Shown piece after piece: positions 9,316-17,975 of a DNA stretch of 64,000 nt. Both the position numbers and the translations under genes were made by a program. The notes below the pieces were generated by a model. That model was not told where the DNA came from, ran no database searches, and saw nothing but the letters and a program-made list of their open reading frames with translations. The stretch is from Virgibacillus sp. NKC19-3 (lineage in GTDB: Bacteria; Bacillota; Bacilli; Bacillales; Amphibacillaceae). The stretch covers positions 1,302,001 through 1,366,000 of the forward strand of contig NZ_JAGYHC010000001.1 in the NCBI RefSeq assembly GCF_019837165.1. The letters run 5' to 3'. Position 1 is the first letter of the stretch. Every line of letters starts with the position of its first letter.

Positions 9316-10812
9316 ATGACGGTTGTATCTTTGGAAACACATAAACTAACAAACTATATTGGTGGCCAGTGGGTAGATGTAAGTAATACGACACCAGTAA
9401 TGAATCCGGCAACAAATGAAACGATTGTAGAAGTACCACTATCGGATGCATCTAGCGTGGATCATGCCGTTGTGCAAGCAAAGAAGGCACAGAAAGCGTG
9501 GGCTTTAGTACCGGCTCCTCAACGCGGGGAAGTACTTTATCAAGTCGGAACCCTTATGAAAGAACGTAAAGAAAGACTTTCCCAATTATTGACAATGGAA
9601 AATGGGAAAGTATTGGAAGAGGCACGTGGGGAAGTACAAGAAGGGATTGATATGGCCTTTTACATGGCTGGAGAAGGGCGACGCTTGTTCGGGCAAACTA
9701 CGCCAGCGGAACTGAAGGATAAATTTGCAATGAGTCAGCGCACGCCGGTAGGTATTGTTGGCATTATTACACCGTGGAACTTTCCGATTGCTATTGCAAC
9801 TTGGAAGTCATTTCCTGCCATCGTTGCTGGAAACGCGGTGATCTGGAAACCGGCAACAGAAACACCAATTATGGCGTATGAACTTGCAAAAATATTTGAA
9901 GAAGCCGGTTTGCCTGATGGTGTATTGAATGTCGTATTTGGTGCAGGTTCCAGTGTTGGAGATGCAATGGTTCAGCATAAGGACATCCGTGTTATTTCAT
10001 TTACCGGCTCGGGTGCTACAGGGAGTAGGGTTGCCAGTGAGTGTGGGAAACGATTGAAAAAAGTATCCCTGGAAATGGGCGGGAAAAATGCTGTTATCGT
10101 GATGGATGATGCAGATTTAGATCTTGCAGTAGAAGGTATCGTGTGGAGTGCATTTGGAACAAGTGGGCAACGCTGTACGGCCTGTAGCCGTGTGATTGTA
10201 CATGAAAATGTGAAAGCAACATTGGAAGAGCGCCTGCTTGCAAAGATGGAGGAGTTAACCATTGGTAATGGTTTGGATGAATCCATCAAGGTCGGACCGA
10301 TTATCAATGAATCCGGAATGGATAAAATTAAGGACTATATGGAAATTGGAAAAGACGAAGGAGCTACATTACTTGCCGGTGGTTATGAATTGAGCGAAGA
10401 AACCCACAAGAAAGGGAATTATTTTGCACCAACATTATTTTCAGATGCAACTGCAGAAATGCGTATTTCACAAGAGGAAATCTTTGGACCTGTTGCTTCT
10501 TTAATCCCGGTTAAGAGCTTTGAAGAGGCGATCGAAGTAAATAATAGTGTTGATTTCGGTCTTTCAAGTTCGATCTTCACAACGGATGTCAATCGTGTCT
10601 TTCAGGCACAGCGTGATCTGGATACCGGGATCGTGTATGTAAATGCAGGAACGACAGGCGCTGAAATCCACCTGCCATTTGGAGGAACAAAAGGTACTGG
10701 TAATGGCCATCGTGATTCAGGCGTGCAGGCATTGGATGTGTTTACAGAGTGGAAAGCTGTATACGTTGATTATAGTGGCAAATTGCAGCGCGCACAAATT
10801 GATGTGGATTAA
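9316..10812 (+). CDS. NAD(P)-dependent aldehyde dehydrogenase, candidate 2-aminoadipate semialdehyde dehydrogenase
   Basis: A 498-residue ALDH-superfamily enzyme of normal length. It has the cofactor region ITPWNFPIAIATWK (near 151), SFTGSGATGSRVA (near 228), the general base in SLEMGGKNA (Glu253) and the nucleophile in SGQRCTACSR (Cys287). The C-terminal TTGAEIHLPFGGTKGTGNG recalls the SGAEI block of antiquitin-type (ALDH7) enzymes, which oxidise 2-aminoadipate 6-semialdehyde. GCAGGAGGT precedes the ATG. It lies 30 bases after the ThDP enzyme and 51 before lysine 6-dehydrogenase, whose product would be its substrate; glutarate semialdehyde is an alternative. Confidence 0.86.
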   Translation: MTVVSLETHKLTNYIGGQWVDVSNTTPVMNPATNETIVEVPLSDASSVDHAVVQAKKAQKAWALVPAPQRGEVLYQVGTLMKERKERLSQLLTMENGKVLEEARGEVQEGIDMAFYMAGEGRRLFGQTTPAELKDKFAMSQRTPVGIVGIITPWNFPIAIATWKSFPAIVAGNAVIWKPATETPIMAYELAKIFEEAGLPDGVLNVVFGAGSSVGDAMVQHKDIRVISFTGSGATGSRVASECGKRLKKVSLEMGGKNAVIVMDDADLDLAVEGIVWSAFGTSGQRCTACSRVIVHENVKATLEERLLAKMEELTIGNGLDESIKVGPIINESGMDKIKDYMEIGKDEGATLLAGGYELSEETHKKGNYFAPTLFSDATAEMRISQEEIFGPVASLIPVKSFEEAIEVNNSVDFGLSSSIFTTDVNRVFQAQRDLDTGIVYVNAGTTGAEIHLPFGGTKGTGNGHRDSGVQALDVFTEWKAVYVDYSGKLQRAQIDVD

Positions 10813-10863
10813 TCTATAAAATAGGAAATGGAGAATGGAACAATTTTTAATAGGGGGTATTGC

Positions 10864-12036
10864 ATGAAAATCGGTGTATTAGGGTCAGGTTTAATGGGCA
10901 AAGAAGCTGCACGTGACTTAGTGGAAAGTGAGGATGTAACAGCTGTTGGATTAGCAGATATTGACGTAAACCGCACGCAGCAAGTTGTGGAACAATTGAA
11001 TTCGCCAAAACTTAAGGCTTATCAAGTGAATGCCAATGACGAAAACGAGATGGCAAATTATATGCGGCAGTTTGATGTTATTATCAATGCACTATTTTAT
11101 TCCTTCAATGAAATGGTTGCGAAAACAGCGATTCAGGTTGGAGTAAACGCTGTCGATCTCGGTGGGCATATTGGTCATGTCACAGATAAAGTGTTAGCGA
11201 TGAAAGAAGATGCTAAACAAGCCGAGGTTACACTTATCCCCGATCTTGGCGTTGCGCCGGGTATGATTAATATTTTGTCAGGTTATGGGGCTAGTAAATT
11301 AGATAATCCGGAATCTATAAAATTATATGTTGGCGGTATTCCGGTTCAACCAGAGCCACCATTTGAGTATAATCATGTATTTTCCATGGAAGGCGTATTT
11401 GACCATTACACCGATCCGTCTTTGATTATTCGCAATGGGATTAAACAGGAAATAGCGTCCTTATCAGAGGTTGAACGGGTTCACTTTGAAAAATTCGGCC
11501 CCTTGGAGGCATTCCATACTTCAGGGGGGACATCGACCTTATCCCTTTCTTATCCTGATCTGAAAACATTGGAATATAAGACCATTCGTTATCCCGGTCA
11601 CGCGGAGAAATTTAAATTACTCGTTGATTTGAATCTGACCAGAATGGATTATGAAGTAGATGTAAATGGGGCAAAGATCAATCCGCGTCAAGTTCTGCTA
11701 AAAGTACTGGATCCAGTCGTTGAACTTGGTGAGAAAGATGATGCTGTCTTATTAAGGGTAATTGTTTCCGGTGAAAAAGAAGGAGCTCCGGCAGTCTACG
11801 AATATGAAATGACAACATATAAAGATAGAAATACACATGTTACGGCTATGGCCAGAGCCACTGCAAATACGATATCTGTAGTCGCTCAGATGATTGGTAA
11901 TGGAACTATTTCTAAAAAAGGCGTATATCCACCAGAGAGAATCGTCCCGGGCGAGACATACATTCAAGAAATGGAAAAACGTGGTGTTACTATTTTAGAA
12001 AAAGAAAATGAAGAAACGTACCGAGTGAATATGTAG
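10864..12036 (+). CDS. lysDH: L-lysine 6-dehydrogenase (saccharopine dehydrogenase family)
   Basis: A 390-residue protein with an N-terminal Rossmann NAD site ([20 protein letters not shown]) and the saccharopine-dehydrogenase-like catalytic domain ([56 protein letters not shown]). From memory the whole sequence resembles the Geobacillus lysine 6-dehydrogenase, which oxidatively deaminates the epsilon-amino group of lysine with NAD+, giving allysine and ammonia. It is much shorter than bifunctional LKR/SDH. The start at 10864 follows TAGGGGGTATTGC; the in-frame ATG at 10828 lacks a ribosome site. It is followed by a clear terminator and defines the operon as lysine catabolic. Confidence 0.85.
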   Translation: MKIGVLGSGLMGKEAARDLVESEDVTAVGLADIDVNRTQQVVEQLNSPKLKAYQVNANDENEMANYMRQFDVIINALFYSFNEMVAKTAIQVGVNAVDLGGHIGHVTDKVLAMKEDAKQAEVTLIPDLGVAPGMINILSGYGASKLDNPESIKLYVGGIPVQPEPPFEYNHVFSMEGVFDHYTDPSLIIRNGIKQEIASLSEVERVHFEKFGPLEAFHTSGGTSTLSLSYPDLKTLEYKTIRYPGHAEKFKLLVDLNLTRMDYEVDVNGAKINPRQVLLKVLDPVVELGEKDDAVLLRVIVSGEKEGAPAVYEYEMTTYKDRNTHVTAMARATANTISVVAQMIGNGTISKKGVYPPERIVPGETYIQEMEKRGVTILEKENEETYRVNM

Positions 12037-12042
12037 GTGATA

Positions 12043-12073
12043 TCCCTCTGCTTGACGGTAGAGGGAGGTTTTT
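12043..12073 (+). terminator. Intrinsic terminator after lysine 6-dehydrogenase
   Basis: TCCCTCT and AGAGGGA form a seven-base stem with a ten-base loop, followed by GGTTTTTT. Confidence 0.85.
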
Positions 12074-12200
12074 TACATGTAAGAGGAGTTGGTGAAATGA
12101 ATTTGTCCAGCTCTTTTGAATGGAAATATGTTAAAATTACCACTATAAGAGACAGGTAAGGCAATATAGAGACAACTAGTTTACAAGGGGAGTAATAGAA

Positions 12201-12512
12201 ATGAATACCGTATTTATCGCAGGTCATGCGCGTCTTCCATCCGGAATGGCTGCCAAAAGCATCTACGAAACATTAACCATAACTGCAGAAATAGATAAAA
12301 AATATGGTGTCGTTGTTACTGCAAGCTGCACCTTAGCAACCATTCATGGAAGGGAATTTGTCCAGCACTTATTGCGTGGCCATAGCTTGCAAGATGGTAT
12401 CGACAAACCAGTCGAAGAAGTAAAAGAACATTATCTAGGGAAGGCCGGGGGAGCTGTGGTTTCAGCGCTGAAAGATTTGTATAAGCAGTATGAGACTTAC
12501 ATGGAGTCTTGA
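12201..12512 (+). CDS. DUF3870 family protein
   Basis: A 103-residue protein starting MNTVFIAGHARLPSGMAAKS, with TASCTLATIHGREFVQHLL and LGKAGGAVVSALKDL. It matches the DUF3870 family as remembered; no biochemical function is known to me. No signal peptide or membrane segment. CAAGGGGAG precedes the ATG. It lies after the lysDH terminator, so it is probably transcribed separately, although it sits between the two convergent lysine/glutarate operons and may serve them. Confidence 0.75.
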   Translation: MNTVFIAGHARLPSGMAAKSIYETLTITAEIDKKYGVVVTASCTLATIHGREFVQHLLRGHSLQDGIDKPVEEVKEHYLGKAGGAVVSALKDLYKQYETYMES

Positions 12513-12619
12513 TCATATGACTAATGGAACGTCTCATATTCAGGAGACGCTGCGCCTGAAACGTGAGAGGCGCGCCTCTGAATTAGGAGACAACGCCCTT
12601 AAACTGGTAAACAGCACAT

Positions 12620-12802
12620 TCAAATCGGGACAAAGGTGCCACCAACCGTACTCACGCTAATCGATTCCAATTTCATTTCCAAAAATTCCTCCATCCCATG
12701 ATGACCACCTTCTTTGCCATTTCCGGATTGCTTGATTCCGCCAAAGGGTGCTTCAGAAACGGCAGGGGAGACATCATTTATGACAAGGAAATAGCAGCTT
12801 GT
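12620..12802 (-). pseudogene. C-terminal remnant of a succinate/glutarate semialdehyde dehydrogenase
   Basis: On the minus strand about 60 codons read [20 protein letters not shown], then [16 protein letters not shown], then a stop at 12620-12622. This is the conserved C-terminal end of NAD(P)-dependent succinate-semialdehyde dehydrogenases (GabD type). The remaining 400 or so residues, including catalytic Cys and Glu, are absent: the upstream DNA is the acyl-CoA dehydrogenase gene. It sits directly downstream of the CoA-transferase/acyl-CoA dehydrogenase operon, so the intact ancestor was probably the third gene and would have made glutarate. Confidence 0.85.
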
Positions 12803-12817
12803 TAGATGCGAAAAAAC

Positions 12818-14029
12818 TTACTCTACGGTGATGTGCTTTTCCGGGTGCCAAGCTGGTAGCATTTTATTTAATTGTTTATCTTGGCGATAGCCTAATACAT
12901 ATTCTGCCTGCATAATGGTATGAATCTCCCTGGTTCCTTCATAAATAACCGGAGCTTTGGAATTACGGAGGTAACGCTCTACCGGATATTCGTCTGAATA
13001 GCCGTAAGCACCATGAATCTGAACCGCATCATCAGCTGCTTGATTGGCAAAGTCACATGCTTGCCATTTTGCCAGCGATGTTTCTCTTGTATTTCGTACC
13101 CCTTGATTTTTTAATTCACCAGCGCGGTATACGAGTAGACGGCTCATTTGAAATCCGGCTTCCATCTTTGCAATCATCTGCTGCACAAGTTGATGCTTGC
13201 CGATTTCCTTCCCAAACGTTTCACGTTCATGACTATATTTCACGCTGGCTTCCAAGCATGCCATAATCTGTCCAACTGCTCCCGCAGCTACTGTGAACCG
13301 ACCATTATCAAGCGCGGACATTGCTATTTTAAATCCCTCTCCTTCTCCGCCAAGTCGATTTTCTTTCGGGACTTTTATATCATCAAAAAATATCTCGCCT
13401 GTATTACCAGCACGAATACCATGTTTTCCTTTTGTCGCCTTAGAAGAGAAGCCTTCCCATGTACGCTCAACAATAAATGCGGAAATCCCACTATGTTTGG
13501 CGGACCTATCTTTCGTGTAGGCAAAAACGATAAAGTGATCCGCTATATCACATAGAGAAATCCATGTTTTCTGACCATTTAATATATAATAATCCCCTTC
13601 TTTAACAGCGGTTGACTGAAGTGCAGAAACATCAGAACCCGCTAAAGGCTCTGTCAGTCCATATGCGCCAATCTTTTCTCCTTTTGCCTGCGGGGTGAGG
13701 TATTTTTTCTTTTGCTCTTCAGTCCCCCATTGTAGTAACGTCATGCTATTTAACCCTGTGTGAACCGATACCGCTGTACGAAAAGCGGTATCACCACGCT
13801 CGAGTTCCTCACATACAATCGCCAGGGAATTATAGTCCATCCCACTGCCACCGTATTCTTCCGGAATACATACACCCATCAATCCTAGTTCACCAAGCTT
13901 GGTTATAATAGCAGGGTTGAATTTCCCCTCTCTATCCCAATCCGCTATATATGGCAAAATTTCATTATCAGTAAAGTTTTTCACTGTTTCACGTAGCATT
14001 TCTTGTTCATCTGTAAAATTAAAATTCAT
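12818..14029 (-). CDS. Acyl-CoA dehydrogenase, probable glutaryl-CoA dehydrogenase
   Basis: A 403-residue FAD acyl-CoA dehydrogenase. It has the signature GAYGLTEPLAGSD (near 121), the flavin block KTWISLC, and the catalytic base in VIYEGTREIHT (Glu364). FRTAVSVH places Arg84 and Ser88 where glutaryl-CoA dehydrogenases keep residues that hold the second carboxylate; ordinary short-chain enzymes lack the arginine there. The family oxidises and decarboxylates glutaryl-CoA to crotonyl-CoA. The start at 14029 follows AGGGAGTGG and is preferred over the ATG at 14053, which overlaps the preceding stop but has no ribosome site. It is downstream of a CaiB/BaiF CoA-transferase in one operon. Confidence 0.85.
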   Translation of the reverse strand: MNFNFTDEQEMLRETVKNFTDNEILPYIADWDREGKFNPAIITKLGELGLMGVCIPEEYGGSGMDYNSLAIVCEELERGDTAFRTAVSVHTGLNSMTLLQWGTEEQKKKYLTPQAKGEKIGAYGLTEPLAGSDVSALQSTAVKEGDYYILNGQKTWISLCDIADHFIVFAYTKDRSAKHSGISAFIVERTWEGFSSKATKGKHGIRAGNTGEIFFDDIKVPKENRLGGEGEGFKIAMSALDNGRFTVAAGAVGQIMACLEASVKYSHERETFGKEIGKHQLVQQMIAKMEAGFQMSRLLVYRAGELKNQGVRNTRETSLAKWQACDFANQAADDAVQIHGAYGYSDEYPVERYLRNSKAPVIYEGTREIHTIMQAEYVLGYRQDKQLNKMLPAWHPEKHITVE

Positions 14030-14049
14030 TCTGTGTCCACTCCCTACGT

Positions 14050-15201
14050 TCATTTTTTTATTCCAAGCTGTGTTATGATATCTTCATTATGCTCACCCGC
14101 ATCAGGCGGATGGTGGCGTATGGTAACAGGCGTCCGCGTGAGCTTTAATGGACTTCCGATCATTTTTATTGCTCCTGCAGTCGGATGTTGATAATCGATA
14201 AACATATTCCTTGCCTGCAGTTGCGGATCATTTGCTACCTCTCTTATCGTATGAATGGGCCCGCATGGTATTTTATTTTCCTGACATTTGTCCTGCCAAT
14301 ATGCGGTTGATTTTGTTAAAAAAATCTCCTGTAATAGCGGGACTAATGTATCCCGGTGCTGTACACGATCCGGATTGGTTTGAAATCTTTTATCCGCGTG
14401 TAATTCAGGTTTTTCCAAAATGGTACATAGTCGATGGAATTGACTGTCATTGCCTACCGCAATGACCATCTCCCCGTCTGCTGTCTGGAACGTCTGGTAA
14501 GGCACAATATTGGCATGATGATTTCCAAGGGGTGCGGGAATGTTTCCTGACATTAAATAATTACTACCGACATTTACCAGTGCACTAACCGCAGCGTCAT
14601 ATAGCGAAAGATCCAATTTCTGTCCCTCGCCGGATAACGTTCGCTCAAGCAGCGCTCCTTGAATGCCAATACAGGCATATAATCCGGTTAGAACATCGGT
14701 TATGGCAATTCCCAGTTTTTGTGGTCCGGACTTTTCATCTCCAGTGATGCTCATGAATCCACTCATTGCTTGGATAATAAAATCATAGCCCGGCATGTCT
14801 TTGTGGGGTCCTGTTTCCCCGAATCCAGTGATGGAACAATACACAATCTTTGGGTTTAATTCTGCAAGTGTTTCATAACCGAGTCCAAATCGTTCCATCG
14901 TGCCTGATTTAAAGTTATGAATGACGACATCACTCTTTTGAACAAGAGATTTAATAATTTTAATCCCCTCCGTAGATTTCAAATCGACAGTAATGCTCTT
15001 CTTATTCCGATTTGCGGATAGATAATAAGCGCTTACATCATGCTGAAAAGGGGGCCCCCATTTTCGCGTTTCATCACTTCCGCCCGGAGCCTCGACTTTA
15101 ATTACTTCTGCGCCAAGGTCGCCTAGTATCATCGTGCAATAAGGTCCGGCAAGGACTCGGGATAAATCTAGCACGCGAATATTCTCTAATGCACCAGCCA
15201 T
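14050..15201 (-). CDS. CaiB/BaiF (class III) CoA-transferase, candidate succinyl-CoA:glutarate CoA-transferase
   Basis: A 383-residue class III CoA-transferase. Its N-terminus, IRVLDLSRVLAGPYCTMILG, then DLGAEVIKVE, is diagnostic. GYDFIIQAMSGFMS follows, and the catalytic aspartate falls at Asp169 in AITDVLTGLYA, the same number as in formyl-CoA transferase. A glutaryl-CoA dehydrogenase-like gene follows with almost no gap, as expected for an enzyme that activates glutarate with CoA from succinyl-CoA. AGAAAGGAGTGAG precedes the ATG. The leader carries a terminator-like hairpin and a promoter with a palindrome. The acyl substrate is inferred from context. Confidence 0.83.
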   Translation of the reverse strand: MAGALENIRVLDLSRVLAGPYCTMILGDLGAEVIKVEAPGGSDETRKWGPPFQHDVSAYYLSANRNKKSITVDLKSTEGIKIIKSLVQKSDVVIHNFKSGTMERFGLGYETLAELNPKIVYCSITGFGETGPHKDMPGYDFIIQAMSGFMSITGDEKSGPQKLGIAITDVLTGLYACIGIQGALLERTLSGEGQKLDLSLYDAAVSALVNVGSNYLMSGNIPAPLGNHHANIVPYQTFQTADGEMVIAVGNDSQFHRLCTILEKPELHADKRFQTNPDRVQHRDTLVPLLQEIFLTKSTAYWQDKCQENKIPCGPIHTIREVANDPQLQARNMFIDYQHPTAGAIKMIGSPLKLTRTPVTIRHHPPDAGEHNEDIITQLGIKK

Positions 15202-15228
15202 TTTCTCACTCCTTTCTAATTTTTACTA

Positions 15229-15289
15229 AAAAAGCCAGATCAAAATGGATTACAGTCGTTCTGTAATTCCAAAATGATCTGGCTTTTAT
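15229..15289 (-). terminator. Leader hairpin with U-run ahead of the CoA-transferase gene (possible attenuator)
   Basis: On the minus strand AAAAGCCAGATCA pairs with TGATCTGGCTTTT, with an inner stem (GGAATTACAG with CTGTAATCC), followed directly by further T residues. It has the form of an intrinsic terminator but lies between the proposed promoter (15393-15420) and the start codon at 15201. It may attenuate the operon. Alternatively it may stop readthrough from mreBH, which ends 313 bases upstream. Confidence 0.7.
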
Positions 15290-15392
15290 CTGTTGGAACA
15301 GTTCCGGCATAGAACAGTGAACAGATTAGGCAGCATTTATTCATGTTTAAATCATCATAGGTTTGAAATAGGATTGCGAATTCATATGATTT

Positions 15393-15420
15393 ATTATACA
15401 TTATTCTGAATAATATGCAA
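15393..15420 (-). promoter_or_regulatory. SigA-type promoter with palindromic operator in the spacer, CoA-transferase operon
   Basis: Minus strand: TTGCAT (15415-15420), 16-base spacer, TATAAT (15393-15398). The spacer is almost entirely the perfect palindrome ATTATTCAGAATAAT (15400-15414), placed where a repressor would block RNA polymerase. The rest of the 15202-15602 gap shows no gene. Confidence 0.6.
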
Positions 15421-15602
15421 GCGTTTTTAGTTAATACAAATTAACATTTAGAAAATGCCCAAGGTAATAAACTGTTGGCATATAACGAGCGGAACCGGAA
15501 AAGGCGAAACTTACAGTAACCAAGAGAGAGAACCGTACCATCTCGATTTCTGTCTCGAATATAAAAGCTACTTCCGAATACATACATAAATAAACTTAAC
15601 TT

Positions 15603-16616
15603 TTATTTGGCTGCTTTTTGCAGTTTCCCAATCATTTTTATTGCTCGTCCAGTTCCGATCGCAACCGATTCAAGTGGATTTGGTGCAAGATGTACGGGGA
15701 CGATGATTTCATCGCTAAGCCATTCTTGCATTCCTTTTAACAAGGAACCACCGCCAGTCAGGACAATCCCGTGATCGACAATATCCCCACTTAATTCGGG
15801 TGGACAATTTTCCAGCGTCGAGCGAACTGCTTCAAGGATTTGTTGCAAGGATTCCTTCAGGGCAAAATGAATTTCAGTAGACGTAATTGTTATTGTCTTC
15901 GGCAATCCTGTTACCATATCCCGTCCACGAATCTCCATTGTCTCTTCTTCATGATCCTCTTGTGCAGATCCAATCTCCATTTTAATGCTTTCGGCAGTGC
16001 GTTCACCTATTAAAATGTTATAGTTTTTGCGGATATGTTGGGTAATTTCTTCATCCATTTTATCGCCGCCCGTGCGAACGGAATTACAAGAAACAACCCC
16101 ACCGAATGAGATAATTCCTACTTCAGAAGTTCCACCACCAATATCAACAATAACATTAGCAACAGGCTCATCGACAGGTAGATCAGCTCCAATTGCAGCA
16201 GCAACAGGTTCTTCTATTAAATGCACCTGTTTGGCTCCATAACTTGAAACAGCATTATGAATGGCACGTCGTTCGACTGATGTACTTCCGGATGGCGTGC
16301 AGACGACAACAGTCGGTTTGCGCATGGAAGATCCAACTTGCTTGCTTACTTTTTTCAAAAATTCTTTCAGCATTTGAGCTGTTACATCATAATCCGCAAT
16401 AACCCCATCACTTAATGGGCGTATTGGGACAATATTCTGCGGTGTCTTTCCTACCATTTCCTTTGCTTCTGCTCCAACTGCTACGACTTGTTTTGTATTG
16501 ATATCAATAGCTACAACAGAGGGCTCATTTAAGACGATTCCTTTTGTTTTTGAGTAGATTAGTATATTTGCCGTACCTAGATCGATTCCGATTTCTGCAT
16601 TAGATAACATAGACAT
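15603..16616 (-). CDS. mreBH: Rod-shape-determining MreB paralogue MreBH
   Basis: A 337-residue bacterial actin. ATP-binding blocks are [16 protein letters not shown] (near 8), [11 protein letters not shown]-type phosphate 2 motif ([19 protein letters not shown]) and [11 protein letters not shown] near the C-terminus. [14 protein letters not shown] and [19 protein letters not shown] match the MreBH branch rather than MreB or Mbl as remembered from B. subtilis. It forms membrane filaments guiding lateral wall synthesis and the LytE hydrolase. GGAGG lies nine bases before the ATG. It stands alone rather than with mreCD, also typical of mreBH. The upstream gap holds a SigI-like promoter candidate. 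Confidence 0.9.
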   Translation of the reverse strand: MSMLSNAEIGIDLGTANILIYSKTKGIVLNEPSVVAIDINTKQVVAVGAEAKEMVGKTPQNIVPIRPLSDGVIADYDVTAQMLKEFLKKVSKQVGSSMRKPTVVVCTPSGSTSVERRAIHNAVSSYGAKQVHLIEEPVAAAIGADLPVDEPVANVIVDIGGGTSEVGIISFGGVVSCNSVRTGGDKMDEEITQHIRKNYNILIGERTAESIKMEIGSAQEDHEEETMEIRGRDMVTGLPKTITITSTEIHFALKESLQQILEAVRSTLENCPPELSGDIVDHGIVLTGGGSLLKGMQEWLSDEIIVPVHLAPNPLESVAIGTGRAIKMIGKLQKAAK

Positions 16617-17045
16617 AGTTGCGATCCTCCAATGATGTTTTCTTCCATATTAATTCTACCATATATGACAATTTACGTGGGTATTTTTATCAGTTACACA
16701 TTTTGGTAGTATGATACCATGTAAATACTTTAAAAATAAAGCATATAACCTTACAAATCAAGTAACAATCTGATTACAATTTTCGAGTCTTTGTAACAAA
16801 ATACGGGGGTTTTAAGAAGTGTCAACAGCCATTTTGTTGTAATTTTTACCACTGCATTGATTTTTTTCCTGTATACACATTTCTGGGTGCTTTTAATCAC
16901 CTAAAAATAGAAGGATTTTTTTATGATGAAGGAGGAAAATAATTCTATTTATTGGGTTTGGAAAGGAATGCCATAAATATTACAAAAAACCTCGTGCTAT
17001 GATGATTTTGCAAGAACAAAAACAAAACAAAGGAGCGTGTAACAG
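16617..17045. promoter_or_regulatory. Divergent promoter region of mreBH and the CAP-domain gene
   Basis: A 429-bp AT-rich gap with no reading frame recognised. On the minus strand CCCCC (16805-16809) and CGAA (16782-16785) are 19 bases apart, resembling the CCCCC/CGAA pattern of SigI promoters, which control mreBH in B. subtilis. The spacing is not certain to be right. AAAGGAGCGTG at 17030-17040 is the ribosome site of the + strand gene. Confidence 0.35.
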
Positions 17046-17807
17046 ATGTTTCAAAAACTAAGCATAGTTACAGCATTATCAGCCACATTATTTGTTGGTG
17101 GAGCTTTTCAAAATTCTGTAGATGCCTCAGCAGGAGCTGATCAATCGCAGAGTCAAGCATATAACGTCTATTATTCTGTGAATGGGAATTGGAATACATA
17201 TTCAGAGAATAATATAGATGAACTTTGTAATAAGGTTCAACGAGATAAAGAAGAGCAATCAGAACAGAAGGAAGAACAGGATAAAGAGAGTCAAGCAGAA
17301 CAGAAGGAAGATCAATCAGCTAACGAAGAACAACCAGAGGAAAAAGAAGATCAGCCGGAAGCATCGGCACCACAACAGCCAAATAGTAATCAAGAACAAC
17401 AAAATCAAGATCAAGAGCAATCACAAGAGCTAAGCCAATTTGAACAAGAAGTAGTAGAATTAACGAACCAAGAACGTGAAAAGCATGGTTTACGTCCACT
17501 TGAAATTGATACCGAGTTAAGTGAAGTTGCTCGAGATAAATCACAAGACATGGCGCAAAACAATTATTTTTCACATGACAGTCCAACGCATGGTTCTCCA
17601 TTTGATATGATGCAAAGTTATGGAGTGGATTACAGTACTGCCGGTGAAAACATTGCTAAAGGTCAAACCACACCTGAACAGGTTGTAAATGGTTGGATGA
17701 ACAGTGATGGACACCGCGCTAATATTCTAAATGAAGACTTTACGCATATCGGTGTAGGATACGTGGAACAAGGTAACCACTGGACACAACAATTTATTGG
17801 AAAATAG
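17046..17807 (+). CDS. Secreted CAP/SCP-domain protein (YkwD-like)
   Basis: A 253-residue secreted protein. The N-terminal signal peptide MFQKLSIVTALSATLFVGGA ends near the Ala-Ser-Ala at about residue 29. Residues 60-130 are an extremely Glu/Gln/Lys-rich low-complexity linker, probably disordered. Residues 135-253 are a CAP domain: VVELTNQEREKHGLRPL, FSHDSPTHGSPFDMM, GENIAKGQTTPEQVV, GWMNSDGHRANILN and the terminal HWTQQFIGK. Such proteins are cell-wall or spore-coat associated, with no enzymatic activity assigned to most. AAAGGAGCG precedes the start and a terminator follows. Confidence 0.88.
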   Translation: MFQKLSIVTALSATLFVGGAFQNSVDASAGADQSQSQAYNVYYSVNGNWNTYSENNIDELCNKVQRDKEEQSEQKEEQDKESQAEQKEDQSANEEQPEEKEDQPEASAPQQPNSNQEQQNQDQEQSQELSQFEQEVVELTNQEREKHGLRPLEIDTELSEVARDKSQDMAQNNYFSHDSPTHGSPFDMMQSYGVDYSTAGENIAKGQTTPEQVVNGWMNSDGHRANILNEDFTHIGVGYVEQGNHWTQQFIGK

Positions 17808-17817
17808 GTAATAGATG

Positions 17818-17851
17818 AAGAGAGGCTAACTTTTGTTGGTCTCTCTTTTTC
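17818..17851 (+). terminator. Intrinsic terminator after the CAP-domain gene
   Basis: AGAGAG and CTCTCT stem with a 16-base loop and a following TTTT run. Confidence 0.7.
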
Positions 17852-17975
17852 TGTGTAATACTTGCTACTTAGCTATATTTCGTTTATATTTTGAGGGCAA
17901 TACAGGTATAATACAGATGGAAGCGTACAATAGGATTTTCATGCAAATAATACCAGAAGCAATGGAGTGGTAGCA

